Positions 25,571-34,746 of a stretch of 64,000 nucleotides of DNA are shown piece after piece. The DNA comes from an uncultured Bacteroidota bacterium. Lineage in GTDB: Bacteria > Bacteroidota > Bacteroidia > UKL13-3. The position numbers were made by a program, and so were the translations under genes. Each line of letters opens with the position of its first letter. Position 1 is the stretch's first letter. The notes beneath the pieces are model-generated. The model was not told the origin of the DNA and did not search any database. It was given only the letters and a program-made list of their open reading frames with translations. The stretch lies in NCBI GenBank assembly GCA_903897855.1, contig CAIUDH010000076.1, positions 1 to 64,000 on the forward strand. The letters are read 5' to 3'.

Positions 25571-28500
25571 TTAGTTAACTATAAATTTCCGTACAAAAAC
25601 ACCTTTGTTGGTAACAGCTTGTAAATAGTATATTCCCAGACTAGGGTTGCACTCATCTAAATTAATTTTTCCAGCAGAAGGCTGGTTGCATTTTTGAAAT
25701 ATTTGCCTCCCATCAATTGCATAAATTGATAGTTCGTTGACCATCTCAATATGCTTGATTTCATAGATTAAGTAGGGTTGGTGAATTGACACCGGATTAG
25801 GCTGGATATTGATATTATCCTTAGGGGCTCTTAAGATGGAGTTTACTCCCCATCCAGCATCAAATGACGGATAAGGACAAACGATAGAATTTTGAACTAA
25901 ATTCCCGGCACCTATTCTTGGCTTTAAATTATAACACAGGTTACTTGAAGGATACTCAGGATTAAATTGAGTCGGGTTTAACGTTCTAACACAATAATTG
26001 AGTTTTGCCCCATTATTCTGAATATGAAATTTGGTGTAGGGAGCTTGACTCCAACTATTATATGGGTCGGAGCATTCACTGGTTCCTGACTGTGCTTGTA
26101 CCTGGCAAATTTTGGTTAAGTACCAATCTACTGTAAGGGCGTTAAAGGTATTCCATTCTACCTTAATTTCTCTTAACTCGGTGTCGAAGTAAATGCCAGT
26201 AACATCAGGTATTTTGACTGGCAATAACGAATTGTCATAAGTGAAGATATTGTTTCTTAGTTCTCCGGAAAAAGTAGGCAGTAGGTAAGACGCTTCCTCG
26301 ATACGTACTCCATTATTTCCTTTTACAACTGACAAAGGCTCGTGCCAATTAAAGGTATTTTGGGAAACATGGTACCCATTCACAGAAAATAAATAAATGA
26401 AATCTTGAAAAGGGCGTGGTTTGTAGATATAATTTTGGTCGAGGGTGAATATAGAGTTCGTAACATGTGATTCACCGGTAGCAGCGATAACAACCGACGA
26501 TTGACAGTTGTAAAAATTTGCATAGTCGATGACAACATGTTTCGAGCCTAGAGCAAATACGCCGTAAGTTAAGCTGTTAAAGGTATTGTATAGGCCGAAT
26601 TGATTGAAACAATTGGTAGCGGCATTGAATTGGTTATGCGTTTGGTGTAATGCTATGTTTGAACTTGTAATATCAACCCCCGTTCCTCGATGATCCGCAT
26701 CGAGTATGTTATAAGGCAAGGTATTCTTAAAAGTACAACCATAAACCCCCGCCCAATTAATCCCATTAAATTCTATGAATTTAAGCGTGCCTGTTAATTG
26801 GGTGGGTATTAGAGTATTACATTCGAAGGTCACATCTTGTACATACGATAAATTATCTGTTACATCCGAACAGGGTAAAAACTTAATCCCATTGAGACAG
26901 TTTAGTATTTTGCTGCCACTAAGTGCATATACTATGGCTCTTGGCATAACGGTAATCGCTTGCTCAGCATGCTCTATAATGGCATTATTAAACAGTTGAA
27001 CAAACCCCTGTGAATTAACAGTATGTGCTTTGGCGCCGTTACCACGTACTTCAATACCTGGCCAAAGGGCATTACATTCGTTAGTAAGTTTTGCATTATC
27101 TACAAATAATTTTGACCCTGTCTCAACTATTATTTTAGCTATTGCTTTAAAATTGATTGTGCAGTTTTTAATAGTAAGGGTGGCGCCATTTCTTACGACT
27201 ACATCCTTATACAAGATGTCATCCTGTTCCCATGTTTCATCATAATTAACAATGTACTCGCCCACTTGATCTGAAATTTCATTGGGTAATGTACAGCACT
27301 CATCTGTATTGAACACATTATAATCCATTCCGTCGATTTGATCGGGTAACGTATATATTCTGTTCTTAGGGTACGTTTTTTTAGTTCCGCAACCACTCAT
27401 TCCTTGGAGATGACACAAGGTTTTATAATCACTTAACCCAAAAGTATAATTAGCACCCGCGAATTCAACTGAGTTATATGGGGGGGTCGAATTAATTTTA
27501 ATAAAAGCACCAAACCTTAGCGCAATAATTTCGCCTCCCTTTGTCATTTCCAAATCGGTAGGTTCAAAGTAGCTTGAGGTATTTGGGATTGTTTCAACTG
27601 TATTTATATTAAAATCCCAAACTGCAATTGGATTAGATAAGGGAAGTCCACCTCCTATGACGATATTGTCTGGCATAGAAAAGCATGAAAAAAATAATTT
27701 ACTACTCGACTGATCAAACTCGATCCCACATACTTGAAATCTGAGATTTGAACTATTACAAACCACCGCTCCATAGTTCGGATAATGTGTTGGAAATGCA
27801 GAAGAACCGAGATCATACTCTAAAACACTCCCGTTATTTAGGTTCAATACTTTTAGTGCATTATTTTCAACGATCGCTAATTTAGTTTGATCCGGAGAGA
27901 GTTCCATTTCTGTTTCTAAGGAATACCCATACGGTTTCGCACCACTAAAAAGTACGCCTAACTGGGTATGTCGAGGGAAGAAGTGATGCGGTGAGGCTTG
28001 AATACCTTTATAGTCATTCAATTCATAGTAAACCTTTTCACCTCTAATGGTAGGATTTGCTCCGGCAGTACCAATACCTGCACCATAATAGATGGTATAG
28101 AACTTTTTTAAAGTAAGAGGCTCTATTGAGGGCTTAGAGATTGCAATAGGAAAGTTGGTACCATGTCTTAAGCAAGGGTTAGGATTTGCTCCAATGTATT
28201 GAGGAGTGCCTGCATCCTCCAAATTAAATGCCTTAAAGCAATAACCATGGCTATCCGCGTTATAAGGTTCCAAAATGAGAACATATACACTGCCTCCCAC
28301 AATGATATGAAAAATGCTACACGAGACTTTAACAATTCCAATTTCATGTGAACCTGTTGCTAGCTCGATTTCGGAATTGATCTTATTATTATAACGATCG
28401 TATATCTCAACTCCGTTAATGCAGTCAACATAAGACAGAACATGGAATAGTTTCACTCCATTTTCAAACCAGGCATTTTGTCCAAGATGAATTTTGTTAT

Positions 28501-28687
28501 TATCATCGGAATTAAAGAATGAGCTACCGACGGGGTTGCCGACGTTTCCAGGAGTAATTTCAGACCCATTCGTTCTGATCTGAATACCATTTGCGAAAGA
28601 ATAAGTAGGAATGTAAAAACTTTCGGTTTGTGTTTTTGCCGATTTTATCGAAAACAGCAAAATGAGAAGGTAAATTGTTTTTTTCAT
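25571..28687 (-). CDS. Large secreted protein with T9SS type A sorting domain
   Basis: 1038 residues. Signal peptide 1-19. Residues ~30-430 contain repeating beta strands (for example LSPDQTKLAIVENNALKVLNL) that suggest a beta-propeller. Residues ~480-900 have the irregular short-strand pattern of a right-handed beta-helix (NGATLTIKNCTINF, HVTNSIFTLDQNYIY). The last ~75 residues are a type A sorting domain beginning NIQPNPVSIHQPYLIYEI, with LSIYAIDGRQIF and the terminal GVFVRKFIVN. No catalytic motif is evident. It is probably an adhesin or carbohydrate-associated surface protein. It is divergent from the XRE regulator gene across a symmetric promoter region. Confidence 0.9.
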   Translation of the reverse strand: MKKTIYLLILLFSIKSAKTQTESFYIPTYSFANGIQIRTNGSEITPGNVGNPVGSSFFNSDDNNKIHLGQNAWFENGVKLFHVLSYVDCINGVEIYDRYNNKINSEIELATGSHEIGIVKVSCSIFHIIVGGSVYVLILEPYNADSHGYCFKAFNLEDAGTPQYIGANPNPCLRHGTNFPIAISKPSIEPLTLKKFYTIYYGAGIGTAGANPTIRGEKVYYELNDYKGIQASPHHFFPRHTQLGVLFSGAKPYGYSLETEMELSPDQTKLAIVENNALKVLNLNNGSVLEYDLGSSAFPTHYPNYGAVVCNSSNLRFQVCGIEFDQSSSKLFFSCFSMPDNIVIGGGLPLSNPIAVWDFNINTVETIPNTSSYFEPTDLEMTKGGEIIALRFGAFIKINSTPPYNSVEFAGANYTFGLSDYKTLCHLQGMSGCGTKKTYPKNRIYTLPDQIDGMDYNVFNTDECCTLPNEISDQVGEYIVNYDETWEQDDILYKDVVVRNGATLTIKNCTINFKAIAKIIVETGSKLFVDNAKLTNECNALWPGIEVRGNGAKAHTVNSQGFVQLFNNAIIEHAEQAITVMPRAIVYALSGSKILNCLNGIKFLPCSDVTDNLSYVQDVTFECNTLIPTQLTGTLKFIEFNGINWAGVYGCTFKNTLPYNILDADHRGTGVDITSSNIALHQTHNQFNAATNCFNQFGLYNTFNSLTYGVFALGSKHVVIDYANFYNCQSSVVIAATGESHVTNSIFTLDQNYIYKPRPFQDFIYLFSVNGYHVSQNTFNWHEPLSVVKGNNGVRIEEASYLLPTFSGELRNNIFTYDNSLLPVKIPDVTGIYFDTELREIKVEWNTFNALTVDWYLTKICQVQAQSGTSECSDPYNSWSQAPYTKFHIQNNGAKLNYCVRTLNPTQFNPEYPSSNLCYNLKPRIGAGNLVQNSIVCPYPSFDAGWGVNSILRAPKDNINIQPNPVSIHQPYLIYEIKHIEMVNELSIYAIDGRQIFQKCNQPSAGKINLDECNPSLGIYYLQAVTNKGVFVRKFIVN

Positions 28688-28719
28688 GGCGATTAAGTGT
28701 ATTTATTTTTATTAGGAGA

Positions 28720-28727
28720 CAAAATTA
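28720..28727 (-). promoter_or_regulatory. -7 element (TAATTTTG) of the leftward T9SS operon
   Basis: A minus-strand TAnnTTTG match 32 nt upstream of the ATG at 28687. It forms one arm of a perfect 10-bp inverted repeat (28720-28729 with 28750-28759) whose other arm is the -7 element of the divergent XRE gene. Confidence 0.5.
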
Positions 28728-28728
28728 A

Positions 28729-28759
28729 TTTGTCAATTTGAGTAATCTTATTAATTTTG
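28729..28759 (+). promoter_or_regulatory. Promoter of the XRE regulator gene
   Basis: TTTG at 28729-28732 and TAATTTTG at 28752-28759, separated by 19 nt: a full match to the Bacteroidota consensus. The predicted transcript start near 28763 leaves about 18 nt before the ATG at 28781, and rules out the in-frame TTG at 28757, which is part of the element. Confidence 0.65.
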
Positions 28760-28780
28760 TTTATAATAAATAAAATATAT

Positions 28781-29119
28781 ATGTATAAAAACAGCGGAGA
28801 TATTATCCGAATTTGGCGTGCCGAATTCGGATTTAGTCAAAAGGAATTGGCGGAAAAAATGTTCATCGAACAGCCAACCTTAAGTAATTATGAAAATGGG
28901 AAAACACAAGTTCCTATTGATGTTCGAATCAAAATTGCTCAGCATTTTAATAAAGACATCAGAGAAATATTCCCAGAGATATTAAGCTCAATTAATTTCG
29001 CCGAAACCACCTTGGGTAGTTCTGGCAACACCAATTTCGACACTACCATTTTTAATGCTGTCAAAGAATTAACCACTGAGGTTAAGGCTTTATTGGAGAG
29101 AATTAATACCAGTATCTAA
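28781..29119 (+). CDS. XRE-family helix-turn-helix regulator
   Basis: 112 residues from the ATG at 28781. The N-terminal HTH_3 domain spans ~4-62: GDIIRIWRAEFGFSQKELAEKMFIEQPTLSNYENGKTQVP is the classic Cro/CI helix-turn-helix, with SQKELA as helix 2 and PTLSNYENGK as recognition helix plus turn. The C-terminal ~40 residues form an amphipathic helix (NAVKELTTEVKALLERINT) that may mediate dimerisation. It sits between two divergent T9SS cargo units, 37 nt before a type A gene, and likely regulates them and itself; this is an inference from position and promoter symmetry. Confidence 0.88.
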   Translation: MYKNSGDIIRIWRAEFGFSQKELAEKMFIEQPTLSNYENGKTQVPIDVRIKIAQHFNKDIREIFPEILSSINFAETTLGSSGNTNFDTTIFNAVKELTTEVKALLERINTSI

Positions 29120-29156
29120 CTTTTTTTATTTTAACAAATCCTAATAATTTTACATC

Positions 29157-30542
29157 ATGAAAAAGACTGCAACAATCATCCTATTAATTTGTGCCATTTT
29201 TGCCCAAGCGCAAAACACAAACGAATTACTAATTTCAAATAAACCTGAAGCGGAAATCACCAATGTCATGTTCTACAATAACAAATGTTATGCTGAATTG
29301 AAAGAGACTGATTCAAAGTACTGGTTTCAAAGTTCTATTTCTTCGATTGTAGAAATAGATGCCAATACCCTTGCTTACCACTATATTCTCAATCGCGATA
29401 CCACTGAAGTGTCTAGTGATATTTGTTTTCAGAAAGTTGGATCGAAGCTCTATTGTTTCTATCTTTCTTATAAAATAAATTTAAAAAAAATTTATTTGCA
29501 GGAAATTGAAATCAGTAATAATTTAATTACGCATGACAGTGTATTGATGAACCTCCCTATCTTTCAGACAGGGAATAATTCATTAATAGATTTCCTAAGA
29601 TATAAATCTAAAGTTACAATCACCAACAATGAGGTTTTCTCGAAAGTAGTTTATCGTAACGACACGACACAACTTGTCGAGATGAATGTTCGGAAATTTG
29701 ACGCTACCTTAACTTCTCTCTGGGAAATCAATATTAAAGCGGTGGACGCATGGATTTACAGCAATAGTTCGAAAACAACAATTTACTATTTATTAGGTCA
29801 AGGAAAGTTAAACATTAAAATATATGATAAAACTTCGCAAGCAATTACCGATGCTAGCTTTCCCATCTTGGACATTATTCCTTTTAATTCTGTCGGAATT
29901 GACTTTATGCGTTTAAATCAAAAAGATTATCTGGTGATAATCAACGATTCGAATAATAATAAAACGATTGACAATACTTACTTTTTTTCATTTCCCAATG
30001 ATAGCAGCTTACTACTCGAAAAAACTTTTACCGGTGGTAAAAGAATTCATTGTTTTAGTGACAATGACTCGTTATTTTACTTTGTCCTCAGTTCCGATTC
30101 AACAAATCATCTATCTATATATAATAACAGTTTTTCACCCATAGGATCTAGTACCAGTGTTCGAAATAAGAATAGCAATCGAATCGCAATAAATAATTAC
30201 AAAAAAAACACTTCGGATTATTGGTATTTTGGTTGCTATTTCAGTTATCCGAACTATTACCCTTACTTGGCAAAAACCTCCGTGCCGCTGTTTGCAAAAG
30301 ATAGAGTTGAACTTGTGAATCATGAGTTGAAGATATACCCGAATCCCACCCATCAGTTTTTCAATATAAATATTCCTAATGCCCCTTCTCAAATTGTGGT
30401 TGTGAACCAATTAGGTCAAGCATCGACGATTTACAGAACAGAACAAGGATATGACATCCGGATGTTGGGTGTTGGATTGTTTTTCGTCGACATGGAGGTC
30501 GATGGAAAAAGGGTTACAGCTAAAGTTTGGGTGAATCATTAG
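29157..30542 (+). CDS. Secreted protein with T9SS type A sorting domain
   Basis: 461 residues with signal peptide 1-19 (ICAIFAQAQ). Residues ~25-370 contain many short beta strands and no catalytic motif I recognise; the pattern is compatible with a beta-propeller or sandwich. The C-terminal ~75 residues start at HELKIYPNPTHQFFNINI, continue IVVVNQLGQ and end VTAKVWVNH, a type A sorting domain that directs T9SS export and often anchoring to lipopolysaccharide. It lies 37 nt behind the XRE gene and is probably co-transcribed with it. Confidence 0.88.
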   Translation: MKKTATIILLICAIFAQAQNTNELLISNKPEAEITNVMFYNNKCYAELKETDSKYWFQSSISSIVEIDANTLAYHYILNRDTTEVSSDICFQKVGSKLYCFYLSYKINLKKIYLQEIEISNNLITHDSVLMNLPIFQTGNNSLIDFLRYKSKVTITNNEVFSKVVYRNDTTQLVEMNVRKFDATLTSLWEINIKAVDAWIYSNSSKTTIYYLLGQGKLNIKIYDKTSQAITDASFPILDIIPFNSVGIDFMRLNQKDYLVIINDSNNNKTIDNTYFFSFPNDSSLLLEKTFTGGKRIHCFSDNDSLFYFVLSSDSTNHLSIYNNSFSPIGSSTSVRNKNSNRIAINNYKKNTSDYWYFGCYFSYPNYYPYLAKTSVPLFAKDRVELVNHELKIYPNPTHQFFNINIPNAPSQIVVVNQLGQASTIYRTEQGYDIRMLGVGLFFVDMEVDGKRVTAKVWVNH

Positions 30543-30628
30543 GATTTTGATGGGCCGAGGAAGATAACGGGAATAAAATCCTGAAACAAAATATCCAACA
30601 GGAACTTCCGGATTTCTAGAGCACTCTA

Positions 30629-32851
30629 CTATTTCAATATCTCTATTTCAATGGCTGTTTGGTGAGAATCGTTGAGCTCCGCAATAACCCCGAAGTCGGC
30701 TCCATTAATGATGGCATTTTTTCCAGATACTTTCCCAATAATAGTGAATGGAACCTTATTCAATTGTTGTTTAATATCCTCAAGTTTTGTTGGACTCACA
30801 CTAAGCACGATGCGGCTTTGGCTTTCGCCGAACAAGGCTGCATCCATTCTAAATTCATCCAAGAGTGTTATATTAAAGCCAAGATTATTTACAAATGCAC
30901 TCTCGCAGAGAGTTACAAAGAGACCACCTTCACTTACATCATGTGCACTGACAACAAGACCCTGTTGAATAGATTTCAAAACGACTTTTTGAATTTCAAA
31001 CTCTTCATCCAAATTAAAGTACGGAGCAGGTGAGAATTTAATTTTATGATAATGTGCCAAATAATGAGAGGATCCGAGATCATCTTGGGTTTTCCCAACG
31101 AGAATGACTAGATCTCCCTCTTGCTGAAAAGCGAGGGGAGTATGGTTTCTTCCACCATCTATGATACCTAGCATTCCAATGGTTGGTGTTGGGAAAACGG
31201 CATCGTTATCACTGCTTTGATTATAGAAACTAACATTTCCACCAGTTACGGGTGTATTCAACTTAAGGCAGGCCGCACTAATTCCTTTAATCGCATGCAC
31301 AAATTGATAGTATACTTCAGGGTTATAAGGATTGCCAAAGTTTAAACAATTGGTGATTGCCGCAGGCTCGCCACCGGCGCAGACAATATTTCGCGCACTT
31401 TCAGCAACCGCAATCATACCGCCAATTTCAGGATTTGCAAACACATAACGGCTGTTACAATCGACACTCATGGCCAACGATTTATTGGTACCCCTTACTT
31501 TTACCACACCAGCATCGGAAGGCTGATTGGTGGTTTGAGTGATCGTGCCCACCATACTGTCATATTGATTATAAACCCATCGTTTACTAGCAATATTGGG
31601 GTGTTTTAATAAATACCCTCCTACTGCTTTTAAATCAGAAGGGATTTCAATATCATTGGCATTAAATTTTGCAATTTCATCAAAATATTTCGGTGTTGAA
31701 TATTCTCTATGATACACCGGTGCACCTCCGCCAAGCACCAAACTTTGTGCTGGAACATCAGCTACCAATTCATTATTAAAATAGTAGATTAAACGGTCGC
31801 CTTTCGTTACCTCGCCAATTTCGGCATAAGAGATATCCCACTTTCTCAAAATGTTTTCCACTTCGGATTCTCTCCCTTTTGTAATAACCATAAGCATACG
31901 TTCTTGACTTTCGCTCAATAATATTTCAAATGGCACCATTCCCTTTTGCCGCATGGGTACTTTATCAAGATATATAATCATACCATGCTCCCCTTTAGCA
32001 CTCATTTCACTGGTAGAACATGTGATTCCTGCCGCACCCATATCTTGTATACCAATTGTAGCTCCAGTTTCTATGATTTCAAGTGTTGCTTCTAATAAGA
32101 GTTTCTCTGCAAATGGATCACCTACCTGAACACTTGGCAAATCTTTAGCACTATCTTCAGTAATGTCTTTAGAAGCAAATGAAGCACCATGAATTCCATC
32201 TTTCCCCGTAGCTGAGCCTATGATATAAACAGGATTACCGACCCCATAAGAGGTAGCACTCGCCGTTTTCCCAACCTTAGCGATTCCAACACTCATCGCA
32301 TTTACCAAAGGGTTTACGTGATAACATTCGTCGAAATAAACTTCCCCCCCAACGGTTGGTATCCCAAAAGCGTTACCGTAGTCGCCAATACCTTTTACTA
32401 CCCCTTTGAGTAGCCATTTTGTTTTTTCTTCACTAAGTTTCCCAAATCGCAATGAGTTTAGTTGGGCAATGGGCCGAGCCCCCATCGTGAAAATATCCCG
32501 ATTAATACCCCCCACGCCAGTTGCAGCACCTTGATATGGTTCAATTGCACTAGGATGGTTATGGGATTCAATTTTGAAACAGACAGCCAATCCGTCACCA
32601 ATATCTATAAGCCCAGCATTTTCCTCGCCAGCTTCCGCCAACATTTTCTCTCCTTTTTTAGGTAATGTTTTAAGCCAAGCTATGCTGTTTTTATAGCTAC
32701 AATGCTCACTCCACATGACGCTGTATATACTTAGCTCAGTAAAATTAGGAGTTCGTCCTAGGATTTCCTGAATTTTATCAAATTCATCGATTCGTAAGCC
32801 TAATTGTTGGGCTTGTTCAACGGTTGCTAATGGCAAAGAGGTAGAAGACAT
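30629..32851 (-). CDS. purL: Phosphoribosylformylglycinamidine synthase subunit PurL (small type)
   Basis: The ATP-dependent FGAR-to-FGAM step of purine synthesis. The 740 residues correspond to the small PurL, which needs PurS and the glutaminase PurQ; neither gene is nearby. Motifs: SEHCSYKNS near 48, KIESHNHPSAIEPYQGAATGVGG near 93-115, GGEVYFDECYHVNP near 166, QDMGAAGITCSTSEM near 274, and SAHDVSEGGLFVTLCES near 631. Monocistronic. A TAACTTTG element ends 4 nt before its ATG. Confidence 0.96.
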   Translation of the reverse strand: MSSTSLPLATVEQAQQLGLRIDEFDKIQEILGRTPNFTELSIYSVMWSEHCSYKNSIAWLKTLPKKGEKMLAEAGEENAGLIDIGDGLAVCFKIESHNHPSAIEPYQGAATGVGGINRDIFTMGARPIAQLNSLRFGKLSEEKTKWLLKGVVKGIGDYGNAFGIPTVGGEVYFDECYHVNPLVNAMSVGIAKVGKTASATSYGVGNPVYIIGSATGKDGIHGASFASKDITEDSAKDLPSVQVGDPFAEKLLLEATLEIIETGATIGIQDMGAAGITCSTSEMSAKGEHGMIIYLDKVPMRQKGMVPFEILLSESQERMLMVITKGRESEVENILRKWDISYAEIGEVTKGDRLIYYFNNELVADVPAQSLVLGGGAPVYHREYSTPKYFDEIAKFNANDIEIPSDLKAVGGYLLKHPNIASKRWVYNQYDSMVGTITQTTNQPSDAGVVKVRGTNKSLAMSVDCNSRYVFANPEIGGMIAVAESARNIVCAGGEPAAITNCLNFGNPYNPEVYYQFVHAIKGISAACLKLNTPVTGGNVSFYNQSSDNDAVFPTPTIGMLGIIDGGRNHTPLAFQQEGDLVILVGKTQDDLGSSHYLAHYHKIKFSPAPYFNLDEEFEIQKVVLKSIQQGLVVSAHDVSEGGLFVTLCESAFVNNLGFNITLLDEFRMDAALFGESQSRIVLSVSPTKLEDIKQQLNKVPFTIIGKVSGKNAIINGADFGVIAELNDSHQTAIEIEILK

Positions 32852-32855
32852 GCCG

Positions 32856-32863
32856 CAAAGTTA
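32856..32863 (-). promoter_or_regulatory. -7 element (TAACTTTG) 4 nt before the purL ATG
   Basis: A minus-strand TAnnTTTG match with only 4 nt to the start codon at 32851. It implies a leaderless purL transcript, or a coincidental match. No PurR-like or purine riboswitch structure is seen upstream, where a leader would be needed. Confidence 0.45.
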
Positions 32864-33020
32864 ACATTTTTGAAAACAATGATTCTACCCTGTGAATGAA
32901 ATGAGGATATGTAGGTATTAATGGATCAAAACATCAACAAAATGGGCCGGTGCACCTATTTCATTAACAGCAAGTACGCTGGCTCATTCTTTTGGGTGGA
33001 GCCCCCTAAGTGCGATGTTC

Positions 33021-34577
33021 CTATTTACTCTGCATCACAATGAAAGGAATTACCATCTCTTCCAAACTTATACCACCATGCTGAAATGTATTACGATAAT
33101 AATTGGCGTAGTAATTATAATTATTAGGGTAGGCAAAAAAATCATTGTTTTTACAAAAGGCGTACGTGCTGCTCATATGTAGGATAGGTAGCCCTACTTC
33201 ATGGGGGTGCTTTATCTCAAAAGCCTCATCCTTATCGAATGCCAAGTTTTTCGCCGTTTTGTATCGCAGGTTGCTATTGGTGTTTTTGTCACCAATGATT
33301 TTTACCGGGCTTTGCACTCTTACGCTCCCGTGGTCGGTAGTGATAACAATCTTTACTTTTTTCTCAGCAATTTTCTTCAAGGCTTCAAAAAGAGGCGAAT
33401 GCCTGAACCAACTTAAGGTGATTGACCTATAGGCGGCTTCATCATCGGCGAGTTCACGTATCACACTCATTTCTGTTCGAGCGTGAGAAATAATATCGAC
33501 GAAATTATAGACGATGACATTAAATTTGTTCTTGAACAAATTATTTACATTATCAACTAAGGCTTTGCCTGCATCGAAGGTTGTTACTTTGGTATAGCTG
33601 GTCTTGATATCTTTCTTATTATTTGATTGTAGCTGAGCTAACAAGAACTCTTCTTCATGCATGTTTTTACCTTCGTCATCTTCCTCGTTTTGCCACATTG
33701 ATGGAAATCTTTTTTCCATTTCCGTAGGCAACCACCCACTAAAGATACTATTTCTGCAATAATGCGTTGCTGTTGGCAAAATACTCATATAGGTTTCTTC
33801 AATTTGTAAATTAAAGATGGTAGCGAGCTCAGGCTGAATCGTTTTCCACTGATCGTAACGAAGGTTATCAATTAGAATAAAAAACACCGGGTCGGGCTCG
33901 TCGAGCAATGGAAACACCTTCTTTTTCATGAGATTATGACTCATTAATGGTGCGTCATCATCTGGCTTGAGAAAAAACTTCACGTAATTTTTTTCAATGA
34001 ATTTGGCAAAATTATTATTGGCTTCAGTTTTCTGGCTTAATAAAATTTCTTCCATACTTGAATCCTGGCTACTTTGCAGTTCCAGCTCCCAGAAGACCAG
34101 CTTTTTGTATACCTCTGACCACTCTTGAAATTTTAAATTATCTTGAATTGTCATTCCAATTTGCCGGAATTCTTGAAGATAATTGCTTGTTGTTTTTTCA
34201 CTAACCAATTGCTTGCTATCCAGAATTTTTTTGAGACTAAGTAGAATTTGATTAGGATTTACTGGTTTAATGAGATAGTCATCAATTTTACTTCCTATAG
34301 CATCTTCCATTATACTTTCCTCCTCACTTTTAGTAATCATAATTACCTTCGTATCGGGGTTCGCAATTTTTATTTGTGTCAGTGTTTCCAGTCCGCTGAT
34401 GCCGGGCATATTCTCATCGAGCAGAATAGCATCAAAACTTTTTTTCTTACACTCTTCTAGCGCATCCTTCCCATTGGTTACTGTGGTTACCTCATAGCCC
34501 TTCCCTGTTAAAAAGAGAATATGTGGTTTTAGTAAATCAATTTCATCATCAGCCCAAAGCAATTGAATTTTATTCAT
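33021..34577 (-). CDS. porX: PorX-type response regulator with PglZ domain
   Basis: 518 residues, the length of PorX. The N-terminal receiver domain has acidic D10/D11, the phospho-acceptor D54 in LLDENMPG, the switch Thr in IMITKSEEE and K104 in YLIKPVNP. A helical linker (~125-200) leads to a C-terminal alkaline-phosphatase-superfamily PglZ domain, with FFILIDNLRYDQW near 226, TATHYCRNSIFSG near 262, and ITTDHGSVRVQ near 415 with metal-binding D/H. With the kinase PorY, PorX controls T9SS gene expression and secretion in Porphyromonas and relatives, and its PglZ domain is reported to hydrolyse phosphodiesters. It fits the T9SS cargo encoded nearby. Confidence 0.93.
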   Translation of the reverse strand: MNKIQLLWADDEIDLLKPHILFLTGKGYEVTTVTNGKDALEECKKKSFDAILLDENMPGISGLETLTQIKIANPDTKVIMITKSEEESIMEDAIGSKIDDYLIKPVNPNQILLSLKKILDSKQLVSEKTTSNYLQEFRQIGMTIQDNLKFQEWSEVYKKLVFWELELQSSQDSSMEEILLSQKTEANNNFAKFIEKNYVKFFLKPDDDAPLMSHNLMKKKVFPLLDEPDPVFFILIDNLRYDQWKTIQPELATIFNLQIEETYMSILPTATHYCRNSIFSGWLPTEMEKRFPSMWQNEEDDEGKNMHEEEFLLAQLQSNNKKDIKTSYTKVTTFDAGKALVDNVNNLFKNKFNVIVYNFVDIISHARTEMSVIRELADDEAAYRSITLSWFRHSPLFEALKKIAEKKVKIVITTDHGSVRVQSPVKIIGDKNTNSNLRYKTAKNLAFDKDEAFEIKHPHEVGLPILHMSSTYAFCKNNDFFAYPNNYNYYANYYRNTFQHGGISLEEMVIPFIVMQSK

Positions 34578-34671
34578 GGTTAAAAAGAAATTAAATCCCT
34601 ACCTATGAAGTAGAGAAAGTTGAAAAATTAAATTTAAATTGAGTACAGATGTTTCATTCGAGGAGCGTATG

Positions 34672-34679
34672 CAAAGGTA
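34672..34679 (-). promoter_or_regulatory. Candidate -7 element (TACCTTTG) of porX
   Basis: A minus-strand TAnnTTTG match about 95 nt upstream of the porX ATG, giving a leader of roughly 90 nt. No -33 at 19 nt is obvious. Confidence 0.35.
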
Positions 34680-34746
34680 AGAAAGAATTAATTGAGAAAA
34701 TATTTTTTGTATTCTACGTTTAAATGACTCTTTTTGTTACCGGTAA

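Noticed and set aside
28757-28780. In-frame TTG start of the XRE gene at 28757
   Set aside because: The TTG is the end of the TAATTTTG promoter element. The ATG at 28781 leaves a complete HTH domain.
30541-30582. Inverted repeat AGGATTTT/AAAATCCT between the T9SS gene and purL
   Set aside because: An 8-bp AT-rich stem with a 26-nt loop is expected by chance in this composition and would be a poor terminator.
32852-33020. Purine riboswitch or long leader upstream of purL
   Set aside because: No conserved three-way-junction core is seen, and the only promoter-like element ends 4 nt before the ATG, leaving no room for a leader.
33021-34577. PglZ domain as part of a BREX phage-defence system
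   Set aside because: PglZ occurs in BREX, but here it is fused to a receiver domain with PorX length and no BrxC, PglX or other BREX gene is nearby.
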